Shown here one piece after another: positions 30,971-40,071 of a stretch of 64,000 nucleotides of DNA. The stretch comes from Roseihalotalea indica (GTDB lineage: Bacteria > Bacteroidota > Bacteroidia > Cytophagales > Cyclobacteriaceae), in the NCBI RefSeq assembly GCF_022458895.1, contig NZ_JAINFL010000011.1:62001-126000 (forward strand), in the 5' to 3' direction. The notes beneath the pieces are model-generated. The model saw nothing but the letters and a program-made list of their open reading frames with translations. It did not search any database and was not told the origin of the DNA. The first letter of the stretch is position 1. Each line of letters opens with the position of its first letter. The position numbers and the translations under genes were made by a program.

Positions 30971-31507
30971 TTATGATTCTTCTCGCTCGGATAACGTTTT
31001 AATAATACCGGCAAGCTTATGTTTACTGCTTTGAAGAGCAGAGATAACATTCTTAGCAGGAGATTGCAGCAACATGATAACATCGCCCAGCAATTCTTCT
31101 TTGGATTTCAGTGAGCTTAACATATCCAGATGCTCTTCTCCAACAAATAGATCAGCATCAATGGAAGCGGCTTTAAGTACTGGTTTTTGAGCCGCGCTAT
31201 TCTTCTTTCGGTACTCTTTGATCACTTTAGCAGGGGCATTGCTCACCTCAGGGGAGAACATAATGCCAGAAGTACCTTTCAAAGCTGTATCAAATGGGGT
31301 ATAGTCAGTATCCAATTGCTCCAGAGCCTTACGGATGAGGGTATTCTTAACAATTGTATATTCAATACCACGCTGAAAGCACATGGCTCGGAACTCGTTG
31401 ATCTGCTTCACTGATAAGCCGCCAGTATCAGCCACATAAAAGTGGGTGGTGTTGCGCAGCTTTTCTGCAAGATCATTGATCAGTGTACCTTTTTCTTCTT
31501 TAGTCAT
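30971..31507 (-). CDS. rplJ: 50S ribosomal protein L10
   Basis: Anchors L7/L12 dimers to 23S rRNA. The N-terminal rRNA-binding part contains FYVADTGGLSVKQINEFR and YTIVKNTLIRKAL. The C-terminal helix that carries the L12 dimers ends the 178 residues. Only 5 bp separate it from rplA, so there is no room for an L10-type autoregulatory leader directly before the gene. Confidence 0.97.
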   Translation of the reverse strand: MTKEEKGTLINDLAEKLRNTTHFYVADTGGLSVKQINEFRAMCFQRGIEYTIVKNTLIRKALEQLDTDYTPFDTALKGTSGIMFSPEVSNAPAKVIKEYRKKNSAAQKPVLKAASIDADLFVGEEHLDMLSSLKSKEELLGDVIMLLQSPAKNVISALQSSKHKLAGIIKTLSEREES

Positions 31508-31512
31508 AGCTA

Positions 31513-32211
31513 TTAAATACCTGGAACTGTATTTTTATCAACACGCACCCCTTTACTCATGGTGCTTGATAATGAAATACTCTTAAAATATGTACCTTTA
31601 GCTGAAGATGGTTTCAGACGGTTGATTGTCTGAATAACTTCAACTGCATTGTCTATCAGCTTGGCCTGATCAAAAGATGCTTTTCCAATGCTAGCATGTA
31701 CGATTCCAAATTTATCAACTTTAAAATCGATCTTACCGGCTTTGACATCCTGTACTGCCTTAGCAATATCCATAGTCACAGTACCAGCTTTAGGGTTTGG
31801 CATCAGACCTCGCGGTCCTAATACTCTACCTAAACGCCCAACTTTTGCCATTACTGTAGGCATGGTGATGATTACGTCTACGTCAGTCCAGCCACCTTCA
31901 ATTTTCTGAATGTAGTCATCGAGACCAACATAATCAGCACCAGCTTCTTTTGCCTCACTCTCTTTTTCAGGTGTGCAAAGTACTAATACTTTCACCTCTT
32001 TACCTGTACCATGCGGCAAGGCAACCACGCCCCGCACCATCTGATCAGCTTTACGAGGATCTACCCCCAAGTTAACATCAATATCAACTGATGCATCAAA
32101 CTTTGAGGTAGTAATGTCCTTTACGATACCCGCTGCCTCTTCAAGTGAAAAGGGCTTAGAGAGATCGTATTTCTTTAGAATATCTTGTTGTTTCTTACCT
32201 AGCTTCGCCAT
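31513..32211 (-). CDS. rplA: 50S ribosomal protein L1
   Basis: L1-stalk protein that helps release E-site tRNA. The 232 residues include [22 protein letters not shown] (given by its ends), [15 protein letters not shown], and the signature around [19 protein letters not shown]. It is 8 bp downstream of rplK and 5 bp upstream of rplJ. Confidence 0.98.
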   Translation of the reverse strand: MAKLGKKQQDILKKYDLSKPFSLEEAAGIVKDITTSKFDASVDIDVNLGVDPRKADQMVRGVVALPHGTGKEVKVLVLCTPEKESEAKEAGADYVGLDDYIQKIEGGWTDVDVIITMPTVMAKVGRLGRVLGPRGLMPNPKAGTVTMDIAKAVQDVKAGKIDFKVDKFGIVHASIGKASFDQAKLIDNAVEVIQTINRLKPSSAKGTYFKSISLSSTMSKGVRVDKNTVPGI

Positions 32212-32219
32212 GTGTTCTA

Positions 32220-32672
32220 CTAATTTGCGTTACTATCCCAAGGTGCAGCACCTGTTACTCTAAGTCCCATGCTACGCGCAGTACCAGCTACCATTTTCAT
32301 GGCGGATTCTACTTTAAAAGCATTAAGATCAGGCATTTTAGTTTCGGCAATTTCTTTAACCTGATCCCAGGTTACGCTTCCTACTCGAGCACGGTTAGGC
32401 TCGGCTGATCCTTTCTTAATCTTTGCCGCCTCAAGCAGCAATGCCGCTGCGGGAGGAGTTTTGATAACAAAGTCAAATGACTTATCAGTGAAGATAGTCA
32501 CTAAAACAGGAAGTAACTGCCCGGGCTTGTCTTGTGTTCTTGCATTAAATTGCTTGCAGAACTCCATAATGTTCAACCCTTTACTACCCAATGCGGGTCC
32601 TACAGGGGGAGATGGGTTAGCCTGCCCACCACGAATCTGCAACTTTAAGTATCCGCTAACTTCTTTAGCCAT
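32220..32672 (-). CDS. rplK: 50S ribosomal protein L11
   Basis: Part of the GTPase-associated centre and needed for stringent-factor activation. The 150 residues have [22 protein letters not shown] (given by its ends) in the N-terminal domain and the rRNA-binding C-terminal domain ending [13 protein letters not shown]. The start overlaps the end of nusG by 8 bases, implying translational coupling. Confidence 0.97.
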   Translation of the reverse strand: MAKEVSGYLKLQIRGGQANPSPPVGPALGSKGLNIMEFCKQFNARTQDKPGQLLPVLVTIFTDKSFDFVIKTPPAAALLLEAAKIKKGSAEPNRARVGSVTWDQVKEIAETKMPDLNAFKVESAMKMVAGTARSMGLRVTGAAPWDSNAN

Positions 32673-33249
32673 TGTTATTACTATTATCTACTTTCTCAAC
32701 TTGCATATAATTCAATTCTACCGGAGTGTTTCTTCCAAATATCTTCACCATTACCTTCAACTTCCGGCGCTCTTCAAATATCTCTTCGATATTCCCAATA
32801 AATCCGCTAAAAGGCCCATCCATCACTTTCACTTCTTCACCTACAATATAAGGTGTGTCCAGTTTAATCTCCTCTTCCTCAGCTTCATCAACGCGCCCTA
32901 AAATGCGATTGATTTCAGATTCGCGTAGCGGAAGTGGTGGCTCTTGTGAGCGAGGCGTGCTGGTACCCTTTGCACTTAAAAAACCAATAACATTCGGCAC
33001 ATTATTGATCATGTGAAGAACTTCACCGTTCTTTAAATCAGCTGATACTAAAATATAACCTGGAAAAAACTGACGCTCTCGCACTCGCTTTTTACCATTA
33101 CGCATCTCCATTACTTTTTCGGAAGGAATAATAACCTGGGGCACAAACTCTTCAAGTTTGTTCACACGAATTTCGTGCTCCAGATATTCTCTTACCTTTC
33201 GCTCTTTTCCGCTTACTGCGCGGATCACGTACCATTTTGGATCTGCCAT
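32665..33249 (-). CDS. nusG: Transcription termination/antitermination factor NusG
   Basis: Binds RNA polymerase beta' clamp helices and links it to Rho or S10. The NGN domain (about residues 1-110) starts [19 protein letters not shown] and contains [12 protein letters not shown]. The C-terminal KOW domain (about 135-190) has [21 protein letters not shown]. The length is 194 residues. It lies 15 bp after secE and overlaps rplK by 8 bases. Confidence 0.97.
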   Translation of the reverse strand: MADPKWYVIRAVSGKERKVREYLEHEIRVNKLEEFVPQVIIPSEKVMEMRNGKKRVRERQFFPGYILVSADLKNGEVLHMINNVPNVIGFLSAKGTSTPRSQEPPLPLRESEINRILGRVDEAEEEEIKLDTPYIVGEEVKVMDGPFSGFIGNIEEIFEERRKLKVMVKIFGRNTPVELNYMQVEKVDNSNNNG

Positions 33250-33264
33250 ACTGTTTCTAGAGAT

Positions 33265-33456
33265 TTAAAATGCGTTATAGAACCACTTCATCGCATTTTC
33301 AAATCCGAGATCTATTACTCCAATGAGTAATGCAAAGATCAATGAAGCCACCAATACCAGAAATGAGCTTCGCTGCAAGGAAGAGTAACTTGGCCAAGTT
33401 ACTTTTTCTCGCATCTCATGGTAAGAAGCTCGGATAAATTCAACGACATTATTCAT
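33265..33456 (-). CDS. secE: Preprotein translocase subunit SecE
   Basis: Single-span SecE clamp of the SecYEG channel. The 63 residues show the conserved amphipathic segment with EMREKVTWPSY, then one membrane helix at about residues 30-50. It is the short single-helix form. It follows tRNA-Trp by 20 bp and precedes nusG by 15 bp, the usual place. Confidence 0.94.
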   Translation of the reverse strand: MNNVVEFIRASYHEMREKVTWPSYSSLQRSSFLVLVASLIFALLIGVIDLGFENAMKWFYNAF

Positions 33457-33476
33457 AAGAACGCTTCATTTACTAG

Positions 33477-33549
33477 CACGGGCGGTAAGATTCGAACTCA
33501 CGACCTACGGTTTTGGAGACCGTTGCTCTACCAGCTGAGCTACACCCGT
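33477..33549 (-). tRNA. tRNA-Trp (CCA anticodon)
   Basis: The minus strand folds as a complete cloverleaf. The acceptor stem is ACGGGTG with CGCCCGT, the D arm contains GCTCAGCTGGTAGAGC, and the anticodon stem ACGGT/ACCGT holds loop CTCCAAA, giving anticodon CCA. The T arm is GTGAG TTCGAAT CTTAC and the discriminator is G. The 3' CCA is not encoded. It sits between tuf and secE. Confidence 0.96.
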
Positions 33550-33606
33550 TTACAAAGAAAAGACCAGAATAGTTCACTATTCCGATCTTTACTGTATTAC
33601 AAGATA

Positions 33607-34794
33607 TTAATCTAAGATTTCAGTCACCTGACCAGCACCTACGGTACGTCCACCCTCACGGATAGCGAATCGCAAGCCTTTTTCCATCGCTACTGGAGCA
33701 ATTAGCTCTACAGTGATAGAAACGTTATCGCCAGGCATTACCATCTCCACGTTTTCAGGTAAAGCAATCTCACCTGTTACGTCAGTTGTGCGCAGGTAAA
33801 ACTGCGGACGATACTTTTTAAAGAAAGGAGTATGACGACCACCTTCTTCTTTAGAAAGCACATATACCTCAGCTTTAAATTTAGCGTGAGGAGTAACTGA
33901 GCCAGGTTTGGCGATTACCATTCCACGTCGGATTTGAGATTTCTCAATACCACGAAGTAAAAGTCCTACGTTGTCACCGGCTTCGCCTCGGTCCAGAATT
34001 TTGCGAAACATCTCAACACCAGTAACGGTAGACTTTAAGTTCTCAGCTCCCATACCAAGAATTTCAACCGGATCACCAGAGTTGATAACACCACGCTCAA
34101 TTCTACCAGTTGCCACTGTTCCACGACCAGTAATTGAGAACACGTCTTCAACAGGCATAAGGAAATCAAGGTCAACCAAACGCTCAGGAAGAGGAATGTA
34201 TTCATCAACTGCAGCCATAAGCTCTTCTACTTTCTCTACCCATTGCGCTTCGCCATTCAGGGCACCTAAAGCAGAACCCTGAACTACTGGAATATCGTCG
34301 CCAGGAAATTCGTAGAAAGAAAGGAGCTCGCGGATTTCCATCTCAACTAACTCTAGTAATTCGGCATCATCTACCAAATCTACTTTGTTCATGAATACCA
34401 CAATGGCCGGAACACCTACCTGACGCGCTAACAGAATATGCTCGCGAGTCTGAGGCATAGGACCATCCGTAGCCGCTACTACTAGAATAGCACCGTCCAT
34501 CTGCGCTGCACCTGTCACCATGTTTTTCACATAGTCAGCGTGACCGGGACAGTCAACGTGAGCGTAGTGACGTTTTTCTGTCTGGTACTCTACGTGTGAA
34601 GTATTAATAGTAATACCTCTTTCTTTTTCTTCAGGAGCATTATCAATAGAAGCAAAGTCTCTTAAAGATGCCAGCCCCTTTCCAGCCAATACTGTAGTGA
34701 TTGCCGCGGTTAAGGTTGTTTTACCGTGGTCAACGTGCCCAATAGTACCGATGTTTAAGTGCGGTTTGGAACGGTCAAATTGTTCTTTAGCCAT
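33607..34794 (-). CDS. tuf: Elongation factor Tu
   Basis: Delivers aminoacyl-tRNA to the ribosome. The 395 residues start [20 protein letters not shown]. The P-loop [10 protein letters not shown] is at about residues 19-28, [12 protein letters not shown] carries switch II, and NKVDLVDD gives nucleotide specificity. Domains II and III follow, with [13 protein letters not shown] and the C-terminal [18 protein letters not shown]. It is flanked by tRNA-Thr upstream and tRNA-Trp downstream, all on the same strand. Confidence 0.98.
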   Translation of the reverse strand: MAKEQFDRSKPHLNIGTIGHVDHGKTTLTAAITTVLAGKGLASLRDFASIDNAPEEKERGITINTSHVEYQTEKRHYAHVDCPGHADYVKNMVTGAAQMDGAILVVAATDGPMPQTREHILLARQVGVPAIVVFMNKVDLVDDAELLELVEMEIRELLSFYEFPGDDIPVVQGSALGALNGEAQWVEKVEELMAAVDEYIPLPERLVDLDFLMPVEDVFSITGRGTVATGRIERGVINSGDPVEILGMGAENLKSTVTGVEMFRKILDRGEAGDNVGLLLRGIEKSQIRRGMVIAKPGSVTPHAKFKAEVYVLSKEEGGRHTPFFKKYRPQFYLRTTDVTGEIALPENVEMVMPGDNVSITVELIAPVAMEKGLRFAIREGGRTVGAGQVTEILD

Positions 34795-34874
34795 TTTCTA
34801 AAACAGTTTCAGTGATCAATATTTAACGAAATAAAGGGACAATCCCTGTATAACAGCGTCCCACAAAGCGTTTG

Positions 34875-34946
34875 AGCCAATGAGGGGATTTGAACCCCTG
34901 ACCTCTTCCTTACCAAGGAAGCGCTCTACCCCTGAGCTACATCGGC
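34875..34946 (-). tRNA. tRNA-Thr (GGT anticodon)
   Basis: Complete cloverleaf on the minus strand. The acceptor is GCCGATG/CATTGGC, the D arm GCTCAGGGGTAGAGC, and anticodon stem CTTCC/GGAAG holds loop TTGGTAA (anticodon GGT). The T arm is AGGGG TTCAAAT CCCCT and the discriminator T. The 3' CCA is not encoded. It lies 80 bp before tuf in a tRNA-tuf transcription unit. Confidence 0.96.
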
Positions 34947-35023
34947 TGATAAGTCTAAGTGTTTAAAATAAGATTCGCCATCATTTAAACTTACCAACTT
35001 TAATACCCAAGTAAGGTGGTTTG

Positions 35024-35096
35024 AGCGGGAGACGGGTCTCGAACCCGCGACCTACAGCTTGGAAGGCTGTCGCTCTACCAATTGAGCTACTCCCGC
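35024..35096 (-). tRNA. tRNA-Gly (TCC anticodon)
   Basis: Complete cloverleaf on the minus strand. The acceptor is GCGGGAG/CTCCCGC, the D arm GCTCAATTGGTAGAGC, and anticodon stem ACAGC/GCTGT holds loop CTTCCAA (anticodon TCC). The T arm is GCGGG TTCGAGA CCCGT and the discriminator T. The 3' CCA is not encoded. It lies between tRNA-Tyr and tRNA-Thr. Confidence 0.96.
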
Positions 35097-35118
35097 TTAT
35101 AACAAGCCTAAAAACGAA

Positions 35119-35144
35119 GCCTACAACGTGGAAGGCTCTCGCTT
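35119..35144 (-). repeat. Degenerate partial copy of tRNA-Gly anticodon region
   Basis: The spacer between tRNA-Tyr and tRNA-Gly contains a 26-bp stretch matching 21 positions of the tRNA-Gly anticodon arm at 35051-35076 (shared core TGGAAGGCT and TCGCT). It has no matching acceptor or T arm, so it is not a functional tRNA. It is probably the remnant of a tandem tRNA duplication. Confidence 0.5.
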
Positions 35145-35201
35145 GCATCTGCATCAACATGAACTCCTTTGGAAAAATTCGTCCCGCTTACAGATTTTGT
35201 G

Positions 35202-35284
35202 TGGGGAGAGCAGGATTCGAACCTGCGAAGTCGAAAGACAACAGATTTACAGTCTGCCCCAGTTGGCCGCTTTGGTATCTCCCC
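35202..35284 (-). tRNA. tRNA-Tyr (GTA anticodon)
   Basis: Class II tRNA on the minus strand. The acceptor is GGGGAGA/TCTCCCC, and anticodon stem CAGAC/(T)CTG holds loop TGTAAAT (anticodon GTA). A long variable arm follows (TTGTCTTTCGACTT region), then T arm GCAGG TTCGAAT CCTGC and discriminator A. At 83 nt with an extra arm it fits tRNA-Tyr. It is the first gene after a consensus promoter. Confidence 0.96.
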
Positions 35285-35349
35285 GAATTTCCCATGTAGG
35301 TAAATAGTAGTAAAAACATAATTTTCAACCACTATTTTTAATGGAAGGG

Positions 35350-35379
35350 CAAAAGTAAAGTCTTTTTCCGTATATTCAA
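35350..35379 (-). promoter_or_regulatory. Bacteroidota sigma-A promoter for the tRNA-tuf-secE-nusG-rpl unit
   Basis: The minus strand shows TTG (35379-35377), a 19-nt spacer and TACTTTTG (35357-35350), an exact consensus. It lies 66 bp before tRNA-Tyr, and no other consensus site is visible before rplL, so it probably drives tRNAs, tuf, secE, nusG, rplKAJL and at least part of rpoBC. The rest of the gene-poor 34795-35421 stretch holds three tRNAs and spacers. Confidence 0.85.
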
Positions 35380-35421
35380 ATTCTACGTGAAAAGAAATTT
35401 AAAAAATATTTGCCTACCCTG

Positions 35422-38004
35422 TTAATATGGGTTTGACCGGTAAAGTTGTAATAATTTTTCGTCTTTTTCGCCAGCTTCAATAGATTTTAATATTGTGCTC
35501 ACCTCCGGATTATCGCTAAAAAACATAAGTCCGCGATAAGCTGTCAACCGAATGTAATATTTAGGATGGTTGCGGGCATAGTCAGCCAGAAGATTTATAC
35601 CCTCATTGGTGAGGGTCTGATCATCCATAACTGTCAGATATTGCGCCAGATAGTTTAAGAGGTAATACAGCGTTTCATCCGTTACCGCGTTAGCTTTTGT
35701 TTTAAACCACTCGTATTGCCCGGAGATTGCATTGGTCACATAATAATCAGCTAAGGCCATTACAATATTAAAATTGCTGTAATCCCGATAAGTGTTGAAT
35801 ACTGTAGTTTTATCACTGGCATCCGTCTGAGTGTAGGCGGCGATGGCGGTCCCCACGACTGAGTAACTGGAGTCTTTCATAGAAGTTAAAAAAAGATCCC
35901 GGTATTTTTCAGGATCAGCGGCGGCTAAAGCATTAAGGGCATCAGCTCGCACCAGCGACTTTGTATCTTCCTGTGCTATCATCGCTAACTGAGCCAGCTT
36001 GGCCGTGTCTTGCGAGGTTATTTCATCTTCCTGGGCATTAATAGCTAACTTACGGATAACCCAGAAATCATTTCGCATAGCCTCTTCCAGGATTTGAGGG
36101 GTGGCAGTAGCAGCCGAGTCATTGACTAGTGCCTGCAAGCTAGCGAACTGGTGCAGGAATGAGTTAGTATGACGAAACTGGTAGGCCCATTCGGCGTCTG
36201 ATTTCTCGTGCGATATTTCGGCTAACAATGCGGCATCTCCATCAAAGATAACCAGCTGAGGCTCACCGGAAAGGTTAATTGTAAACTCCTGCTCCTGTTC
36301 ATCTACCCACAGTTCATGACGGCTCTTAACATCATTAACCCACACATCTACCGAAACTGGTAATTGATAGAGTGGTGTAGTTTCTAGATCCTGTTGCTGC
36401 TGTATAACTAAGCGCAATTGCCCATCGGCGTATTTAGAAGTAACATTAAGAACCGGGTGCCCAGAGGAAAGAAACCACTGATTAAAAAACCAATTCAAAT
36501 CTTGGCCTACTACCTCTTCAAAAGCCATTCGCAGGTCATGAATTTCTACCGAGGTGTAGGCATGCTGGCCTAGATAATTTTTCAAAGCGGTAAAAAAAGC
36601 CTCATCCCCTACATAATTACGCAACATATGCAGCACACAACTGCCTTTATCGTAAGAATGTCGGTCAAACATATCCTCCCGGTTGGCATAGTGAAAACGA
36701 ATTAAATCTACTTGTTTATCTTCTGCTTCGGACAGGTAATTCTGCATTTGCTCCCAATGCACGTATTCAGCTTCCTGAGGGCCGTAAAAATGCTCACTCC
36801 ACAAATACTCGGCATAGGTGGCGAAAGACTCATTCAATGGCAAATTGGACCATGACTCGCAGGTGACCAGGTCACCAAACCAGTGATGAAATAGCTCGTG
36901 CGCGATGATCCCATCCCAGGAATTGTCTAGCAACTCGCGATCGTCTACTTGCAGGGCATCATAAAAAACAGATGCCGTGGTATTTTCCATCGCTCCAGAC
37001 ACAAATTCATCAACCACTACCTGAGAATATTTGGGCCACGGATACTGCACTCCGATCTTTTCTGAGAAAAAGTTGATCATCTCCGGAGTATGCCCAAAAA
37101 TATCAGTGGCATAGGATGCATAAGCAGAATCGACATAATAGTTAACCGGCATTTCGCCCCAAGAATCTTCTATGACGGCGAATTCCCCTACAGCCATCAT
37201 AAACAGGTATGGTGCGTGAGGTTGGTCCATCTTCCAATAGTCTGTTCTCATCTGGATAGTCTGAGAATCAGTACCTTGATTGCTTTCTTCATTGATCTGG
37301 GAATAGATTAACGTTCCGTTGGAGAGAGTTACAAAGCGAGAATCCACGGTGATGTACATTTCCTGGGTGCATCGTTCATTGGGTGAGTCAATAGTAGGAA
37401 ACCAGCGGGAATTGGCTTCTGTCTCGCCCTGGGTCCATATTTGTGGTGACCGTCCGTTTTCGCCATCAATAAAGTAAAGCCCTTTATCAGACGTAATGGC
37501 TTCACTCCCACCCGTTTCAAATTCATCAGGCTTTGCGGTATAGTCAATCACAATCCAGTATGACTGGTCGCGAGTGAATGTTTGACCTAAGTTAATCTGC
37601 AATGAGGCACTGTCGTACTCGTATGTCAAAGGAGAAAGTTGCTCTTCTTCCAACAAGTTAACTGAGTGAATATCAAAGCCTTTAGCATCTAACACTAAGG
37701 TGGACTGAGGATAAAAATAGGGTTTAAGTTGTAACGTAGCTTTTCCCAGTAAATGGTGCTTCTCCCAATCAAACTGTACCTCAAGGCGAGTGTGAAGAAG
37801 ATCGTGAAGGCGTGTTTCTGATGGCTGATAGGGCAGTTCTACGGTTGGGGTTGCGGGTTCTTCCGGTAAGGTGTCATACGCTGTACTATCCGAAGGGGCT
37901 TCCTGCATTTCTGATTCTGAAGGCTGACTAGCTGTAATCTGATTGACCTTACAAGCTGATAATAGGGTTCCCGAAACGAAGAGAGAAATTATAAAAAATC
38001 GCAT
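35422..38004 (-). CDS. M1 family zinc aminopeptidase, lipoprotein, with C-terminal HEAT-like region
   Basis: Secreted or envelope-anchored metallo-aminopeptidase that removes N-terminal residues from peptides. A lipoprotein signal ends in LSAC with lipidated C18. The N-terminal M1 beta domain is at about residues 60-250, and the exopeptidase motif GAMEN at about 330. The zinc site HEXXH-X18-E is H369, E370, H373 and E392. Helical repeats suggestive of HEAT/ARM form fill the last ~250 residues. The length of 860 is normal for this subgroup. It is transcribed divergently from the biotin-carrier gene; only 59 bp separate the starts. Confidence 0.93.
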   Translation of the reverse strand: MRFFIISLFVSGTLLSACKVNQITASQPSESEMQEAPSDSTAYDTLPEEPATPTVELPYQPSETRLHDLLHTRLEVQFDWEKHHLLGKATLQLKPYFYPQSTLVLDAKGFDIHSVNLLEEEQLSPLTYEYDSASLQINLGQTFTRDQSYWIVIDYTAKPDEFETGGSEAITSDKGLYFIDGENGRSPQIWTQGETEANSRWFPTIDSPNERCTQEMYITVDSRFVTLSNGTLIYSQINEESNQGTDSQTIQMRTDYWKMDQPHAPYLFMMAVGEFAVIEDSWGEMPVNYYVDSAYASYATDIFGHTPEMINFFSEKIGVQYPWPKYSQVVVDEFVSGAMENTTASVFYDALQVDDRELLDNSWDGIIAHELFHHWFGDLVTCESWSNLPLNESFATYAEYLWSEHFYGPQEAEYVHWEQMQNYLSEAEDKQVDLIRFHYANREDMFDRHSYDKGSCVLHMLRNYVGDEAFFTALKNYLGQHAYTSVEIHDLRMAFEEVVGQDLNWFFNQWFLSSGHPVLNVTSKYADGQLRLVIQQQQDLETTPLYQLPVSVDVWVNDVKSRHELWVDEQEQEFTINLSGEPQLVIFDGDAALLAEISHEKSDAEWAYQFRHTNSFLHQFASLQALVNDSAATATPQILEEAMRNDFWVIRKLAINAQEDEITSQDTAKLAQLAMIAQEDTKSLVRADALNALAAADPEKYRDLFLTSMKDSSYSVVGTAIAAYTQTDASDKTTVFNTYRDYSNFNIVMALADYYVTNAISGQYEWFKTKANAVTDETLYYLLNYLAQYLTVMDDQTLTNEGINLLADYARNHPKYYIRLTAYRGLMFFSDNPEVSTILKSIEAGEKDEKLLQLYRSNPY

Positions 38005-38063
38005 ATTTTTTTTATCAGTACAAAAAAAGGCTAAACTTAGCTTTCCATATTGAACACTCTAAG

Positions 38064-38564
38064 ATGTACAAAGGTATTGTTAACGAATCGTCTTCCCGAA
38101 ATATTGAGGTAAAAAACGGTAAAATACTTCTGGATGGCGAAGAAATCGTCCTGGATATTCATACGCTTTCTCCATCTCAATTTCATCTAATCCACAAGCA
38201 GCATTCTTATCGGGTTGAGGTTATGGGGACTGATTATAGCCAAAAGAAGTTTGTTTTTACCATCAACGGTAAGCAAATATCCGTGCAGTTAAAAGAAGAG
38301 TTAGACCTGCTTCTTGAAAAAATGGGAATGGAGGCCGCTACTGAAACTGCCATTAAGGAGATTCGCAGCCCGATGCCTGGCTTGATACGTGGGATTGCCA
38401 TTTCGGAAGGCTCTTCGGTAACAACGGGCGATAATTTGCTAACGCTGGAAGCTATGAAAATGGAAAATTCCATTAAATCCCCGGTGGATGGTATCATTGC
38501 TTCTATTCAGGTAAAAACCGGACAAAGTGTAGAAAAAAACCAGCTATTAATCGCCTTTGAATAA
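38064..38564 (+). CDS. Biotin/lipoyl-attachment carrier protein (acyl-CoA carboxylase BCCP-like)
   Basis: Carrier subunit of a biotin-dependent carboxylase. A variable N-terminal part (about residues 1-95) precedes a biotinyl domain (about 97-166), with the biotinylated lysine K132 in EAMKMEN preceded by IRSPMPGLI. At 166 residues it resembles the carrier proteins associated with propionyl-CoA/methylmalonyl-type carboxylases of Bacteroidota rather than classical AccB. No carboxylase or biotin carboxylase gene is adjacent, so the partner is elsewhere. BirA, the ligase that would biotinylate it, is encoded at 58.8-59.5 kb. Confidence 0.87.
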   Translation: MYKGIVNESSSRNIEVKNGKILLDGEEIVLDIHTLSPSQFHLIHKQHSYRVEVMGTDYSQKKFVFTINGKQISVQLKEELDLLLEKMGMEAATETAIKEIRSPMPGLIRGIAISEGSSVTTGDNLLTLEAMKMENSIKSPVDGIIASIQVKTGQSVEKNQLLIAFE

Positions 38565-38681
38565 CATTCATCTATAAAGCTTCCTAATCAAGAACGTTTT
38601 TTTCTTACACCACTTCCCGCCTTTCCATAAATTTCGCTTACTTGCACCCAATTTACCGGTACCTGAGCAATCAAAATCCTT

Positions 38682-39386
38682 ATGAAATACCAGCGCATTT
38701 TACTAAAACTTAGTGGAGAAGCTCTGATGGGCAACCAGCCTTTCGGCATTGATCCGCAACGAATTCAACAATATGCCGAAGAAATTAAGCGTGTAAAAGG
38801 CACCGGAATAGAGATTGCCATTGTGATTGGCGGAGGTAATATTTTCCGGGGTATTCAAGCTGAAAACTCAGGCATGGATCGCGTACAGGGCGATTATATG
38901 GGTATGCTCGCCACTGTTATCAACGGAATGGCGCTACAAAGTGCTCTGGAGCAAACTGGGGTATACACCCGGCTGATGTCCGGAATTAAAATGGAACAGG
39001 TGTGCGAACCGTTCATCCGCCGCCGTGCCATTCGTCACCTGGAAAAAGGGCGGATCGTGATTTTCGGTGCCGGAACCGGTAACCCCTACTTCACTACTGA
39101 TTCTACAGCCAGCTTACGCGCTATTGAAATTGAAGCAGATGTAGTGCTTAAAGGCACCCGGGTAGACGGAGTGTATACTGCTGATCCGGAGAAAGACCCA
39201 ACTGCCAAGCGTTTTTCTACCATTACTTTCACGGAGGTATATCAAAAGAAGCTGAATGTAATGGATATGACTGCTTTTACGCTATGTCAGGAAAACAATT
39301 TGCCCATTATTGTTTTTGATATGAATAAGCCCGGTAATTTGTACAATCTTGTAAGCGGGCAAGAAGTGGGAACACTGATTAACTAA
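38682..39386 (+). CDS. pyrH: UMP kinase
   Basis: Phosphorylates UMP to UDP using ATP in pyrimidine nucleotide synthesis; a hexameric amino-acid-kinase fold enzyme. The 234 residues start [17 protein letters not shown]. The ATP/UMP sites include [10 protein letters not shown], the [16 protein letters not shown] helix, [17 protein letters not shown] (uridylate contact) and [14 protein letters not shown]. It is followed 87 bp later by frr, the usual pyrH-frr pair. Confidence 0.97.
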   Translation: MKYQRILLKLSGEALMGNQPFGIDPQRIQQYAEEIKRVKGTGIEIAIVIGGGNIFRGIQAENSGMDRVQGDYMGMLATVINGMALQSALEQTGVYTRLMSGIKMEQVCEPFIRRRAIRHLEKGRIVIFGAGTGNPYFTTDSTASLRAIEIEADVVLKGTRVDGVYTADPEKDPTAKRFSTITFTEVYQKKLNVMDMTAFTLCQENNLPIIVFDMNKPGNLYNLVSGQEVGTLIN

Positions 39387-39473
39387 GCGGAAAAGGCATT
39401 TTTTCACATTTTTTAGTAAGTTCGCCTCTTCTTTTTGACGTATATCATTACTGACACCTAATTTTTCTTACTC

Positions 39474-40037
39474 ATGGTTGAAGAAATCGAACTTTACCTG
39501 GACGAAGCTAAACAGCTTATGGAACAATCCTTACAGCACGTTCGTCAGGAGTTTAACAAAATCAGGGCCGGAAAAGCCATGCCTAATATGCTAGACGGAC
39601 TTATGGTGAAGTATTATGGCAACCCTACCCCTATAAATCAGGTAGCCTCTATTACTACCCCGGATGCCCGCACTATTATGATTAAGCCTTGGGAGAAGAA
39701 CGTTCTCGGCGAAATTGAACGGGCTATCATGAACTCAGACCTAGGCCTAAATCCTCAAAATGATGGTGAGGTAGTCCGCCTGAATATTCCACCCTTAACG
39801 GAAGATCGGCGTAGGCAACTGGTAAAGCAAGCGAAGAATGAAGCCGAAAATGGTAAAATAAGCGTCCGTAACGTGCGGAAAGACACCAATGACAGTATTA
39901 AACAGCTTTTGAAAGAAAGTGTATCGGAGGATGAAGTGAAAAACGGAGAAGACCGAGTACAAGAGCTTACTGACGAATACATTGCCAAAGTAGAAGATAT
40001 TTTCGCTCGCAAAGAGAAAGAGATCATGACTGTTTAG
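39474..40037 (+). CDS. frr: Ribosome recycling factor
   Basis: Splits post-termination ribosomes together with EF-G, which is also encoded in this window. The 187 residues include LQHVRQEFNKIRAGKAMPNMLDG (given by its ends), YYGNPTPINQVASI and the C-terminal long helix region with RVQELTDEYIAKVEDIFARKEKEIM. A probable terminator hairpin follows before the convergent nadD. Confidence 0.97.
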   Translation: MVEEIELYLDEAKQLMEQSLQHVRQEFNKIRAGKAMPNMLDGLMVKYYGNPTPINQVASITTPDARTIMIKPWEKNVLGEIERAIMNSDLGLNPQNDGEVVRLNIPPLTEDRRRQLVKQAKNEAENGKISVRNVRKDTNDSIKQLLKESVSEDEVKNGEDRVQELTDEYIAKVEDIFARKEKEIMTV

Positions 40038-40039
40038 TA

Positions 40040-40068
40040 TGACTAATTCTTATAGTCAGTCTCTTTTT
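40040..40068 (+). terminator. Probable terminator after frr
   Basis: TGACTA and TAGTCA (40040-40045 and 40053-40058) form a 6-bp stem, followed by GTCTC and five T. It lies 3 bp past the frr stop, in the 34-bp gap to the convergent nadD. The stem is short, so confidence is moderate. Confidence 0.55.
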
Positions 40069-40071
40069 AAT

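Noticed and set aside
33418..33615. A 65-codon + strand frame across tRNA-Trp
   Set aside because: It contains the KIRTHDLRFWRPLLYQLSYTR-type pattern produced by translating the complement of a tRNA; the tRNA on the other strand explains the sequence.
35021..35299. A 92-codon + strand frame across tRNA-Gly and tRNA-Tyr
   Set aside because: SGRRVSNPRPTAWKAVALPIELL is again the well-known artefact of reading a tRNA backwards; two tRNAs on the minus strand account for it.
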